Numbered from the stretch's first letter, positions 8,775 to 17,080 are shown. The stretch: 64,000 nt of DNA from CAZRXG01 sp964603985 (GCA_964603985.1 CAZRXG010000009.1:55308-119307); one strand, 5' to 3'. Made by a program: numbers and translations. The notes: generated by a model from the sequence alone, not told the origin.

Positions 8775-9668
8775 CTACAGGTTCAACATCGCCGGTTGGT
8801 GACTGTCGACGCGCTGTGGAAGCCCTTCACCAACGGCGAGCACATAGTCGATGATGCGATCAGGAATCGAAACGCCGGTTGGCTCGATGCTGTTTCGGAA
8901 CTCCATCGTGTGGTTGACTTCGTTCACGACCAGCCTGCCATCCGGCGTTTCCATCAGGTCAATCGCGACGACCCCGCCGCCTACCGCCCGCGCCGCCATT
9001 CGGGAGAGGTGGTCGATCTCCGGCGTGACGGGGCAGTTGGCCGATTGACCACCACGCGCTGTATTGGTGATCCAGTGATCGGACGACCGGGTGATGCCAC
9101 AGATCATCTCGCCGCCCACGACGAATGTGCGGATGTCACGGCCCGCCTTTTCGACGTATTCCTGGATGTAGAAGATGGAATGCAGGTAGGAACCCAGCGT
9201 CGACTTGTGTTCGAGGATGGCCTCGGCGGCTTCGCGGTCGTTGATCTTCGCCAGCAGCCGTCCCCACGAACCTACCGTCGGTTTGAGGACGACCGGGTAG
9301 CCCATCCCCTCGATGGTTTCTAACGCGCTTGCGGCGGTGAAGGCCACCCGAGTCTCCGGCACGGGCACGCCCGCAGCAGAAAGCACCAGTGTGGTTTGCA
9401 GCTTATCGCCACAAACCGCCACAACCTGCGCCTCGTTCACACAGGGTATCCCCCACGTGCCGAGGATTTGCAGCGCCGAGAGGGCCTGCGACTGGCTGAC
9501 ACAGCGATCCATGACCACGTCATACCGGGCCCAGTCTTCGGCGGACCGCAGGTCAAAGGAGACGCTGCGCACGTCGATCAGGTCATGAGGGATCCCACGA
9601 GCGTCTAATGCCTGGATGATGAGCTTCTCTTCAACGCGTATCCTTGAGTGCAAAATGCCAATGTGCAT
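8775..9668 (-). CDS. lysX: LysW:aminoadipate ligase (ATP-grasp)
   Basis: A 297-residue RimK-like ATP-grasp ligase that joins aminoadipate to the C-terminal glutamate of LysW, protecting its amino group. Visible motifs are VVLKPTVGSWGRLLAKI (ATP-binding lysine), YIQEYVEKAGRDIRTFVVGG, ITNTARGGQSANCPV and the metal site LVVNEVNHTMEFRNS. The frame is open to 9719, but the ATG at 9668 (MHIGILHSRIRVEEKLI) fits the family and has a GGGGAAG ribosome-binding site 8 bp upstream. The NTARGG/NHTMEF combination is that of LysX/ArgX. Preference for aminoadipate over glutamate is inferred from the operon. Confidence 0.9.
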   Translation of the reverse strand: MHIGILHSRIRVEEKLIIQALDARGIPHDLIDVRSVSFDLRSAEDWARYDVVMDRCVSQSQALSALQILGTWGIPCVNEAQVVAVCGDKLQTTLVLSAAGVPVPETRVAFTAASALETIEGMGYPVVLKPTVGSWGRLLAKINDREAAEAILEHKSTLGSYLHSIFYIQEYVEKAGRDIRTFVVGGEMICGITRSSDHWITNTARGGQSANCPVTPEIDHLSRMAARAVGGGVVAIDLMETPDGRLVVNEVNHTMEFRNSIEPTGVSIPDRIIDYVLAVGEGLPQRVDSHQPAMLNL

Positions 9669-9715
9669 GGTGTGTCTTCCCCTGGTTGCTTCCACAAACC
9701 TGCTTCGACGGTGGC

Positions 9716-9886
9716 TCACTCGCCCCAGTCTTCCTCAACTTCCGGCGCAAGGTCGATCTGGAGGGGGTTGAGCTGGACTACTTCCAGCTCGACGCCGCAG
9801 TCCGGGCATTCGACGATCTCGCCCAGCATCACGTCCGCCGTCAATTCGACCTGCCCTCCACACTCGATGCATGTCACGATTGTCAC
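9716..9886 (-). CDS. lysW: Amino-group carrier protein LysW
   Basis: A 56-residue acidic carrier on which lysine is built. The N-terminal zinc-ribbon has two CxxC pairs, CIEC (residues 6-9) and CPDC (27-30). The protein ends in the diagnostic EEDWGE, whose terminal glutamate accepts aminoadipate. It starts at GTG 9886 with GAGAGGAG about 8 bp upstream, and is the first structural gene of the operon. The start lies about 35 nt beyond the U-tract of the second attenuator terminator, so its expression depends on read-through. Confidence 0.95.
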   Translation of the reverse strand: MTIVTCIECGGQVELTADVMLGEIVECPDCGVELEVVQLNPLQIDLAPEVEEDWGE

Positions 9887-9921
9887 GGAAAACTCCTCTC
9901 GCTGTTGACTGCTGTCACGGA

Positions 9922-9963
9922 TAAAAATAAAAGCAGGCTTACCGGGGTATCTGGTAAGCCTGC
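9922..9963 (-). terminator. Attenuator terminator 2 in the lysW leader
   Basis: On the minus strand, GCAGGCTTACC and GGTAAGCCTGC form an 11-bp perfect stem with a 9-nt loop, followed by the tract TTTTATTTTTA. It lies between leader peptide 2 and lysW. The loop plus the top of the 5' arm (ACCAGATACCC) is a perfect 11-nt complement of GGGTATCTGGT inside leader peptide 2, so an upstream antiterminator pairing competes with it. Confidence 0.85.
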
Positions 9964-9987
9964 TCGTTTACGGTGTTCGTCCTGATG

Positions 9988-10074
9988 TCAGGGACAAGCG
10001 CGACAGACCAGATACCCATCTGGCTTGGACTTCTTGCCCTTCTTCAGTTCGCTGCTGACGATCACGTTTGACAT
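9988..10074 (-). CDS. Lysine-rich leader peptide 2 (28 aa) of the lys operon
   Basis: A short frame from ATG 10074 (AAGAGG about 10 bp upstream) to TGA 9988. It contains SSELKKGKKSKPDGYLVCR, with five AAG lysine codons within seven positions. Immediately after the last Lys codon the RNA can form a CCAGAT/ATCTGG hairpin over codons for P-D-G-Y-L. The ATCTGG half, extended to GGGTATCTGGT, can instead pair with the loop and top of the following terminator. This is the 1-2/2-3/3-4 arrangement of ribosome-mediated attenuators such as trp and his leaders. Stalling at Lys codons would free segment 2 and prevent termination. The peptide itself probably has no function. Confidence 0.72.
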   Translation of the reverse strand: MSNVIVSSELKKGKKSKPDGYLVCRACP

Positions 10075-10089
10075 CCGGTCTTGCCTCTT

Positions 10090-10120
10090 AAAAAATCACC
10101 TCGCCCTGTCTGGCGAGGTG
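10090..10120 (-). terminator. Attenuator terminator 1 in the lys leader
   Basis: CACCTCGCC and GGCGAGGTG form a 9-bp GC-rich stem with a 6-nt loop, followed on the minus strand by a T6 tract. It lies between leader peptides 1 and 2, so transcripts reaching lysW must pass two terminators. CCAGAC at the loop can pair with GTCTGG just downstream of the leader-1 stop codon, a weaker antiterminator than in the second unit. Confidence 0.78.
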
Positions 10121-10162
10121 CCTCTTAATCCTATCTATGGGAAGCGAGCGACATCACCCAGA

Positions 10163-10219
10163 CTACCGGTTGGTACCTGTGCGCTTCTTCCCCTTCTTTG
10201 CGACGATGAGTGCGGTCAT
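10163..10219 (-). CDS. Lysine-rich leader peptide 1 (18 aa) of the lys operon
   Basis: A short frame from ATG 10219 to TAG 10163 containing IVAKKGKKRTGTNR, with four AAG lysine codons in a KKGKK block. GAGAG lies about 8 bp upstream of the ATG. It begins roughly 60 nt after the predicted start of transcription. Downstream RNA can fold into a TACC/GGTA plus CAG/CTG hairpin that competes with GTCTGG:CCAGAC pairing into terminator 1. The KKGKK block is repeated in leader 2, which suggests duplication of an attenuator unit. Confidence 0.62.
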   Translation of the reverse strand: MTALIVAKKGKKRTGTNR

Positions 10220-10286
10220 GGTCAAATCTCTCATTCAGGATCTGCGTGGCTGCGTTACTATCATTTTTCAACCGCCACCGCTAAAC

Positions 10287-10314
10287 ATTATAAATGATAC
10301 TTCCGATTTGTCAA
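10287..10314 (-). promoter_or_regulatory. Consensus sigma70-type promoter of the lysine operon
   Basis: On the minus strand the sequence has TTGACA (10309-10314), a 16-bp spacer and TATAAT (10287-10292), both perfect consensus hexamers. Transcription should start near 10280 and run through both leader peptides into lysW. It lies in the gap between trpA and the leaders. Such a strong promoter fits control by attenuation rather than by an activator. Confidence 0.85.
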
Positions 10315-10360
10315 TGCCGAAATTCTCGTCTACCGGCAATGCGCCGTTCTCCCTGGCAGC

Positions 10361-11167
10361 TCATAGAGCACTGCGGAGCGCTTCTGCCAGGTCCCGCACG
10401 GCTCCGACGCCCTGTTCCCCGGCCTTGACTAACGCACTTCCCACGATAAAGCCGTCAACCAACCGGGTGATAGCCTGGGCGTGCTCCGGCCTGCTGATGC
10501 CAAATCCCAGCACGAGCGGCTGATCGGTGTGTTCCCGCACGCGCCGGATGAAATCTGTCAGGTCGGCAGGCAGTTCCGCCTTGGCTCCGGTGACGCCGGT
10601 CAGCGAAACGACGTAGATAAAACCGCTTGTTTTCTCAGCCACCAGAGCGATCCGCCCCGGATTGCTGGTCGGTGCAAGGAAGAAGACCATTGCCAGCCCG
10701 TGCCGGGCACACGCCTCCGTAAACATCGCCGCCTCTTCCGGCGGAAGATCGGGGACAATCAGCCCATCTGCCCCGGCGCTCCTGGCATCCCTGACAAACT
10801 CGCCGACACCATAAGCCAGCAAAGGGTTGAGATAGCCCATCATCAGCATGGGCTGACCGACACCCCGTTTCCTCAACTCGGCGACCGCCTGCAAGCACCG
10901 GCGGACCGTCGTCCCATTCTCCAGGGCGATCTGGGTCGCCGCCTGGATGGTTGGGCCGTCGGCAAGCGGGTCACTGAAGGGGATGCCGATCTCAAACCCG
11001 TCGGCCCCGACTTCTGTCATCACCTCGACGGCCTTCAATGAAGCCTCGTAATCAGGATAACCAACCGGAAAATAAGGCAGGAAAGCTGCCCGCTCCTGTG
11101 CCCTGACCCGGCGAAACATCTCTGCAATCGCCTCTAACCCTGTCCGCTCTGCGGTTTGTTCACTCAT
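10361..11167 (-). CDS. trpA: Tryptophan synthase alpha chain
   Basis: A 268-residue TIM barrel that cleaves indole-3-glycerol phosphate to indole, which is channelled to TrpB. The catalytic Glu and Asp regions are visible in FEIGIPFSDPLADGPTIQAA (about 57-77), with GLIVPDLPPEEA and VVSLTGVTGAKAELP further on and the phosphate site GFGISRPEHA near 217. It starts 3 bp after the trpB stop and is the last trp gene. No convincing terminator is seen between its stop and the lys promoter. Confidence 0.95.
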   Translation of the reverse strand: MSEQTAERTGLEAIAEMFRRVRAQERAAFLPYFPVGYPDYEASLKAVEVMTEVGADGFEIGIPFSDPLADGPTIQAATQIALENGTTVRRCLQAVAELRKRGVGQPMLMMGYLNPLLAYGVGEFVRDARSAGADGLIVPDLPPEEAAMFTEACARHGLAMVFFLAPTSNPGRIALVAEKTSGFIYVVSLTGVTGAKAELPADLTDFIRRVREHTDQPLVLGFGISRPEHAQAITRLVDGFIVGSALVKAGEQGVGAVRDLAEALRSAL

Positions 11168-11170
11168 AAC

Positions 11171-12391
11171 CTATCCCCCCAGTTCTTTGACGACCGTGTC
11201 GAGGTCTTTGTCACCGCGCCCCGACAGGTTGACCAGGATGATCGAGTCCTTCGGCATGGTCGGCGCGCGCTTGATCACCTCGGCGACGGCATGCGCGCTC
11301 TCCAGCGCAGGGATGATGCCTTCCAACTGGCACAACATCTGGAAGGCTTCCAGCGTCTCCTGGTCAGTTGCATAGGTGTAGAAAGCCCGCTCCATCTGGC
11401 GCAGGAGAGCATGTTCCGGCCCAACCGAGGCGTAATCTAAACCGGCACTGACACTGTGCGTGTTCAAAATCTGACCGTCCTCGTTCTGCAACACGTAGGA
11501 CCGCGTCCCGTGGAGCACGCCGGGTCGGCCCAACCTGGGATCGGCGAATCGCGCCGCGTGCTCTCCACTGGCGATCCCGCGCCCGCCTGCTTCGACACCG
11601 ATCAGCTCGATGTCCTCGTCATCCCTGAAGGCATGAAACAGGCCAATAGCGTTGCTTCCTCCACCCACGCAGGCGATGCACATATCGGGCAGGCGACCGG
11701 CCTGCTCAAGCATTTGCTCTCGCGCCTCGACGCCGATTACGCTCTGGAAGTCGCGCACCATCATCGGGTAGGGGTGCGGCCCCAGCACCGATCCCAGCAG
11801 GTAAAACGTGGTGCGGACGTTGGTTACCCAATCGCGGATGGCCTCATTGATCGCATCCTTGAGCGTCTTGCTGCCGCTCTCTACGGGGATAACCTCGGTG
11901 CCAAGCAGCCGCATCCGGAAGACGTTCGGCTGCTGGCGGGCCATGTCAACCGTGCCCATATACACGTGACATTCCATTCCCAGCAGGGCGGCTGCCGTCG
12001 CAGTCGCAACACCGTGCTGACCGGCTCCCGTCTCAGCAATGATGCGCGTCTTCTTCATGCGCTGCGCGAGGAGCGCCTGCCCCAGCGCATTGTTGATTTT
12101 GTGCGCCCCGGTGTGTGCCAGATCCTCCCGCTTGAGATAGATCTGGGCCCCGCCAAGATGCTCGGTCAGGCGGCTGGCATGGGTAATCGGCGTGGGGCGA
12201 CCCGTGTAAGTCTCCTGGAGGTGCTTGAACAGGCAATGAAAATTCGGGTCGTCCGTCGCCGCGCGATAAGCCGATTCCAGTTCGTCGAGCGCAGGCATCA
12301 ACGTCTCCGGCACGAAGCGCCCGCCGAACTCCCCAAAGTAGCCCCGCTCATCAGGGACGGTCGCTGTGTTGGTCTTGATGTAATAGTCCAT
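11171..12391 (-). CDS. trpB: Tryptophan synthase beta chain
   Basis: A 406-residue PLP enzyme that condenses indole with serine. The PLP lysine is in HTGAHKINNALGQALLAQ (about residue 92). ETGAGQHGVATATAAALLG, GGGSNAIGLFHAF (phosphate grip) and SAGLDYASVGPEHALL are also visible. The frame extends upstream to 12436, but ATG 12391 (MDYYIKTNTATVPDERG) overlaps the trpF stop as TAATG and gives the normal TrpB1 length. This overlap implies coupled translation. Confidence 0.95.
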   Translation of the reverse strand: MDYYIKTNTATVPDERGYFGEFGGRFVPETLMPALDELESAYRAATDDPNFHCLFKHLQETYTGRPTPITHASRLTEHLGGAQIYLKREDLAHTGAHKINNALGQALLAQRMKKTRIIAETGAGQHGVATATAAALLGMECHVYMGTVDMARQQPNVFRMRLLGTEVIPVESGSKTLKDAINEAIRDWVTNVRTTFYLLGSVLGPHPYPMMVRDFQSVIGVEAREQMLEQAGRLPDMCIACVGGGSNAIGLFHAFRDDEDIELIGVEAGGRGIASGEHAARFADPRLGRPGVLHGTRSYVLQNEDGQILNTHSVSAGLDYASVGPEHALLRQMERAFYTYATDQETLEAFQMLCQLEGIIPALESAHAVAEVIKRAPTMPKDSIILVNLSGRGDKDLDTVVKELGG

Positions 12392-13062
12392 TAGCTTTCT
12401 CCCATCACCGACCGCACCGCCTCGACGAAAGAACAAACGCGGTCAGAGTCTTTCTTTCCTTTAATCGCACCTTCAACACCGCTCGCCACGTCCACACCCC
12501 AGGGCCGGATCGTCTCCACCCGCTCCGCGACGTTCTGCGGGTTCAGGCCACCGGCCAGCATCAGGCGTGAAGCAAGCCCTTTAACCGCCAGAGCGACTTC
12601 TATGCTGGCCTGCTCCCCTGTGCCGCCGTAGAGATCAGGGTGATACGCGTCCAGGAGCAGCGACGGCAGCCTCTCATCACTTGACGCATAAGGCAGGTAG
12701 GTCTCCGCCAGAGCAATTGCCTCGTCGCGGCTGCGCGGGCGGATAGCTTTGACGGCCAATTCTCGCAGGTCGGCCAACACCTCGACCGGCTCGTCGCCGC
12801 TCAACTGGGCCAGATCAAGCCCCACCATCTCGACGACCCGGACAATGTCCCCTGCCGTCTCATTGACAAACACGCCCACCAGCAGAGGGCAGTCCTCCCG
12901 GAGCGCAACGCGCAGCATGGCGGTGACCATCCCCGCCTGGGATGGCGTGATAGAGCGCGGGCTGGGCGGGTGAAAGTTCAGGCCCAGCATACCCGCGCCC
13001 GCCTGAGCGGCGGCCAGCGCATCCTCGAAGGTCGTCACCCCACAGATTTTTACTTTGGTCAT
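12391..13062 (-). CDS. trpF: Phosphoribosylanthranilate isomerase
   Basis: A 223-residue TIM-barrel enzyme of step 3 in tryptophan synthesis. N-terminal VKICGVTTFEDALAA contains the catalytic Cys. GVFVNET, LLDAY (catalytic Asp) and LAGGLNPQNVAERV (phosphate site) follow in the usual order, ending with GVDVASGVEG. The start overlaps the trpC stop by 4 bp. Confidence 0.94.
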   Translation of the reverse strand: MTKVKICGVTTFEDALAAAQAGAGMLGLNFHPPSPRSITPSQAGMVTAMLRVALREDCPLLVGVFVNETAGDIVRVVEMVGLDLAQLSGDEPVEVLADLRELAVKAIRPRSRDEAIALAETYLPYASSDERLPSLLLDAYHPDLYGGTGEQASIEVALAVKGLASRLMLAGGLNPQNVAERVETIRPWGVDVASGVEGAIKGKKDSDRVCSFVEAVRSVMGES

Positions 13063-13886
13063 GAAGCATAGTCCCGCGTATCTCCACGCGGCTGCGAGCT
13101 GAACGCACGCACCCGCCCGGCAATATCATCTGCCTTGACCAGCGCCTCACCGACAAGCACGGCGTGTGCGCCGAGCTCGCCCATGCGACGCACGTCCTCC
13201 ACCGTGTGAAGGCCACTTTCTGCAACCAGGGTGACACCATCCGGGACAAGGTCGGCAAGACGGGCCGTCGTGTTCAAGTCCACCTGAAACGTCCTAAGGT
13301 CGCGGTTGTTGACACCCAGCAGAGCCACCGGTACGAGCCGGAGTGCGCGCTCCAGCTCGGCCTCGTTGTGAACTTCAACCAGGGCCGCCATGCCCAGCGT
13401 TTTTGTCAGGGTGTACAGATCGACAAACTGCCCATCCTCCAACGCTGCGACGATCAACAGAATGGCGTCGGCTCCGGCGGCCCGGCCCTCGTAGACCTGG
13501 TAAGGGTCGATAACGAAGTCTTTGCGCAGCACCGGCACATTTACCACCTCCCTGACCGTTGCCATGTGATCAAGGTGGCCCCGGAAGAACCGCCGGTCGG
13601 TCAATACCGAGAGCGCCGCCGCACCGTTCCGTGCGTATGTGGTGCCCAGCGCCGGTGGGTCAAAGGGGTCGATCAACACCCCCCTGCTGGGCGAAGCATG
13701 CTTGACCTCGGCGATCAGGGCAACAGAATCCCGGCGAAGGGCCAAGAGCATGTCTCGGGGTGGAGGAGCCGCCTGCGATGCGTTGATCACGTCGGTCAGC
13801 GGTTTCTCCGCGCTGCGCTCCGCGACCTCCTGTGCCGTGTTCGCCAGGATCGTGTCAAGAAACGTATCGGTCCTGACAAAGGTCAT
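13059..13886 (-). CDS. trpC: Indole-3-glycerol-phosphate synthase
   Basis: A 275-residue TIM barrel that closes the indole ring. It shows ALIAEVKHASPSRGVL (catalytic Lys, about 58), VLRKDFVIDPYQVYE, GVNNRDLRTFQVDLN and LVAESGLHTVEDVRRM, all characteristic of TrpC. It overlaps trpD upstream and trpF downstream by 4 bp each. Confidence 0.95.
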   Translation of the reverse strand: MTFVRTDTFLDTILANTAQEVAERSAEKPLTDVINASQAAPPPRDMLLALRRDSVALIAEVKHASPSRGVLIDPFDPPALGTTYARNGAAALSVLTDRRFFRGHLDHMATVREVVNVPVLRKDFVIDPYQVYEGRAAGADAILLIVAALEDGQFVDLYTLTKTLGMAALVEVHNEAELERALRLVPVALLGVNNRDLRTFQVDLNTTARLADLVPDGVTLVAESGLHTVEDVRRMGELGAHAVLVGEALVKADDIAGRVRAFSSQPRGDTRDYAS

Positions 13887-14920
13887 GGTGCAAACCCCTG
13901 CGAGAATTCGATCAGTGCGTCCAGCTTTTCGGACGCCTTACCGCTGTCGATGGCCTCACGGGCCGCTTCGATCCCCTCGCGCAGATCTCTGCTCACCCCC
14001 GCCGCCAGCAGGGCCGCTCCTGCGTTAAGCAGCACCACGTCCCGCTTGGCGCGATCGACCTCGCCGCTGAGCACACCGCGCAGAATAGCCGCGTTCGCAG
14101 CCGGATCGCCGCCCAGCAAATCCGAGATGTGCGCACCTTCAAAACCGTAGTCATGTGGGTCAAGCGTGTAGGTGTTTACTTCCCCATTCTGGAAATGACT
14201 GACCGTGTTCGGCCCGGTGGTGGTCAGTTCGTCCAACCCGCCGTACCCATTGACGATGATGGCCGTCTCAGAACCCAGATCCTGGAAAACCTGTGCCAGG
14301 AAGGGGACCAGATCGGCGGCGAAGACGCCCATGAGCTGAAGCTTTGCGTCGGCTGGATTGGTCAACGGGCCGAGGATGTTGAAGATCGTCCGCACGCCGA
14401 TCTCCCTGCGTGGTCCGATGGCGTGCTTCATCGCGGGATGCAGCTTAGGCGCGAACAGAAATCCGATGCCGATCTCATCGACACACCGCCCGACCTGTTC
14501 AGGTGTCAGATCGAGATTCACGCCCAACTCGGCCAGAACATCGGCGCTGCCGCACTTGCTGGTCGCCGCCCGATTGCCATGCTTGGCGACCGGCACGCCC
14601 GCCCCTGCCGCCACGAAGGCGACCGTCGTGCTGATGTTGAACGTGCCGGAGCCATCCCCACCTGTGCCGCAGGTGTCGAGCAGCTTGGAAGGGTCGGTTT
14701 TTGTGGGGATTTTGGTCGCGTTGGCCCGCATCGCGCGCGCACTGCCGGTGATCTCGCTGCGTGTCTCGCCCTTCATGCGCAGGGCCATGAGATACGCGCC
14801 GATCTGCGCTTCGGTAGCTGCGCCCGTCATGATCTGGTTCATGACATCCTCGGCTTCCTTCGGTTGCAGATGCCCGAAGCGGCTGGTGATTTCGATTGCA
14901 CGTTTGATATCAATAGACAT
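13883..14920 (-). CDS. trpD: Anthranilate phosphoribosyltransferase
   Basis: A 345-residue enzyme that transfers phosphoribose from PRPP to anthranilate. The PRPP loop DTCGTGGDGSGTFN is near residue 84, followed by VAKHGNRAATSKCGSADVL (about 112-130) and RTIFNILGPLTNPA, all family hallmarks. It lies 21 bp after trpG as a stand-alone gene, not fused to TrpG. Confidence 0.95.
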   Translation of the reverse strand: MSIDIKRAIEITSRFGHLQPKEAEDVMNQIMTGAATEAQIGAYLMALRMKGETRSEITGSARAMRANATKIPTKTDPSKLLDTCGTGGDGSGTFNISTTVAFVAAGAGVPVAKHGNRAATSKCGSADVLAELGVNLDLTPEQVGRCVDEIGIGFLFAPKLHPAMKHAIGPRREIGVRTIFNILGPLTNPADAKLQLMGVFAADLVPFLAQVFQDLGSETAIIVNGYGGLDELTTTGPNTVSHFQNGEVNTYTLDPHDYGFEGAHISDLLGGDPAANAAILRGVLSGEVDRAKRDVVLLNAGAALLAAGVSRDLREGIEAAREAIDSGKASEKLDALIEFSQGFAP

Positions 14921-14941
14921 GGTGCTTTTCCTCCTCCCTTG

Positions 14942-15508
14942 TCAGAAGCACTTTTCAAGGAAATTTTTCAAAATGCGCGGTCCAACGGTGGTCAGGATGC
15001 TCTCCGGGTGGAACTGTACCCCGAACACCGGATAGTATTTGTGGCGCACTGCCATGACCAACCCATGCTCGGTGAAGGCTGTGAGGCGCAGCGATTCAGG
15101 GAGCGGCCCCTGGACGATCAGGCTGTGGTAGCGTGTGGCCTCAAATGGACTGGGAACACCTGTGAAGAGCGAGTCTCCCTTGTGATAGATCATGCTTGTT
15201 TTGCCATGCATCAACTGCTCGGCGCGGGTAACGACCCCACCGTAAACCTGGCCGATACATTGATGCCCCAGGCACACCCCCAGGATGGGCATCGATGGCC
15301 CTAACTCTCTGAAAATGCTGAGTGAGACACCACTGTCGTCCGGCGTGCCCGGCCCCGGCGAGATCACAATGTGGCTGGGGGCCATTTGCCTCACATCCTC
15401 GACGGTAACCTCGTCGTTCCGAGCCACCTCCAGCTCGGCTCCTAGCTCTCCCATTCGCTGAACAAGATTGTAGGTAAAACTGTCGTAGTTATCGATGACG
15501 AGTATCAT
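14942..15508 (-). CDS. trpG: Anthranilate synthase glutamine amidotransferase component
   Basis: A 188-residue class I amidotransferase supplying ammonia to TrpE. ILVIDNYDSFTYNLVQ opens the protein. The nucleophile is in LGVCLGHQCIGQVYGG (about 80), and the His-Glu pair is in GVQFHPESILT (about 168-175). Family members can also serve p-aminobenzoate synthase, but its place 8 bp after trpE ties it to tryptophan. Confidence 0.95.
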   Translation of the reverse strand: MILVIDNYDSFTYNLVQRMGELGAELEVARNDEVTVEDVRQMAPSHIVISPGPGTPDDSGVSLSIFRELGPSMPILGVCLGHQCIGQVYGGVVTRAEQLMHGKTSMIYHKGDSLFTGVPSPFEATRYHSLIVQGPLPESLRLTAFTEHGLVMAVRHKYYPVFGVQFHPESILTTVGPRILKNFLEKCF

Positions 15509-15516
15509 GATCCCTC

Positions 15517-17046
15517 CTATAGCAAGCCCTGCTCCGCGTGCCGGATCGCGGCCCCTAACGCCCTGGCCTTGTTGACAGACTCCTCGAACTCACGCGCCGG
15601 ATCGCTATCCGCGACGATCCCGGCTCCGGCCTGTACGTACACGGTGCTACCTTGCATCACCACCGCCCGGATCGTGATACAGGTATCCATCGAGCCACCG
15701 TAGCTGAAGTACCCGACTGCGCCGCCATAAGGGCCTCGCCGGGTCCCCTCCAGTTCCTCAATGATCTCCATCGCCCTGATCTTCGGCGCGCCGCTCAACG
15801 TGCCTGCGGGAAAGGTCGCGCGCAGCAGGGCATAGGCGTCCATACCCCCTCGTATCTGCCCCTGTACCTGGCTGACGATGTGCATCACGTGCGAGTAGCG
15901 TTCGACGTACATCATGCGGGGCACATTGACCGTGCCATATTTGCACACCCGCCCCAGATCATTCCGACCGAGGTCCACCAGCATGACATGCTCCGCGCGC
16001 TCTTTGGAATCGGCAAGTAGATCGTCGGCCAGTTGTGCATCTTCGGATTCTGTCCTGCCGCGTGGACGCGTCCCGGCAATCGGGCGCACCGTTGCTATAC
16101 CATCTTCCAGGCGCACCATCATTTCCGGTGAAGCCCCGATCAGGCTGAGCGGTTCCTCGTCATTCCCGTCGATGGACTCGAATAAAAACATGTAGGGTGA
16201 GGGGTTCAAGGCTCGCAGGGCGCGGTAGATTGCCAGCGGGGGCGCGCTTGTCTGGCGACTGAAGCGCTGCGAGAGAACAATCTGGAAAGCATCGCCTGCC
16301 GCAATGTACTCCTTGGCCCGCCGGACATTATCCTCAAACCGCTCCCGTGACATATTCGAGGTCATAGGCTGCGCCAACGGAACGCCAGCCTGTGCAATAG
16401 GCGGCAACGGACGGTCAATGGCCGTCGTTATCTCATCGAGGCGCCTGAGTGCATCGTCGTAAGCTGCATCCGGATTCCCCGTGTTGTGCGCATTCGCCAG
16501 GATGATCAGGTGATGTTTGACGTGGTCAAAGATCACGAGGGTGTCCACCAGAAGCAGGATGGCATCAGGAATGTCAAGGTCGCGTGATGCTGTCTCCGGC
16601 AGACGCTCGAAGTGGCGCACCATGTCATAGCTGATATAACCAACTGCCCCGCCAAGAAAGCGTGGCAGCCCCTCCATCCTGACAGGGGTGCGCTGTTCGA
16701 GTTCGTGCTTGACAACATCCAACGGGTTTTCGTCTGCCTTGATGGGGAATGTGTCGAGTTGGCCGTCGATGAAGCGCTGCACCTCGCAATTCTGGACAAC
16801 GATCTTCCCTCTCGGATTAACGCCCAGGAATGAATAGCGCCCAACCTGAGCTCCACCTTCAACACTCTCAAGCAGAAAGGAGGGCATCCCGATCTGCTTT
16901 AGCTTGAGATACACGGAAACCGGCGTTTCGAGATCGGCCAGTATTGTCCGGTAGACAGGAACCAGATCACCTTGCTCAAATAAGTCGTAGATTGCCTCAC
17001 GGGTTGGCGTCACACTTACAGCGACTTCGGCGGGAATAACCATCAT
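15517..17046 (-). CDS. trpE: Anthranilate synthase component I
   Basis: A 509-residue chorismate-using enzyme and first gene of the trp operon. The N-terminal tryptophan feedback site is visible as PSFLLESVEGGAQVGRYSF (about 54-72). The catalytic half has GDAFQIVLSQRF, SPEMMVRLEDG, RPIAGTRPRG, ERAEHVMLVDLGRNDLGRV and FPAGTLSGAPKIRAMEII. The start is the first of two adjacent ATGs, with AAGGAGAAGG upstream. Expression is set by the T-box directly in front. Confidence 0.96.
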   Translation of the reverse strand: MMVIPAEVAVSVTPTREAIYDLFEQGDLVPVYRTILADLETPVSVYLKLKQIGMPSFLLESVEGGAQVGRYSFLGVNPRGKIVVQNCEVQRFIDGQLDTFPIKADENPLDVVKHELEQRTPVRMEGLPRFLGGAVGYISYDMVRHFERLPETASRDLDIPDAILLLVDTLVIFDHVKHHLIILANAHNTGNPDAAYDDALRRLDEITTAIDRPLPPIAQAGVPLAQPMTSNMSRERFEDNVRRAKEYIAAGDAFQIVLSQRFSRQTSAPPLAIYRALRALNPSPYMFLFESIDGNDEEPLSLIGASPEMMVRLEDGIATVRPIAGTRPRGRTESEDAQLADDLLADSKERAEHVMLVDLGRNDLGRVCKYGTVNVPRMMYVERYSHVMHIVSQVQGQIRGGMDAYALLRATFPAGTLSGAPKIRAMEIIEELEGTRRGPYGGAVGYFSYGGSMDTCITIRAVVMQGSTVYVQAGAGIVADSDPAREFEESVNKARALGAAIRHAEQGLL

Positions 17047-17080
17047 GTCCCCTTCTCCTTTAAACAGCTCCCCCTTGAAC

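Noticed and set aside
9887..10220. Lysine riboswitch (L-box) in front of lysW
   Set aside because: The leader is too short and lacks the conserved L-box core. The Lys-rich frames with paired terminators explain it better.
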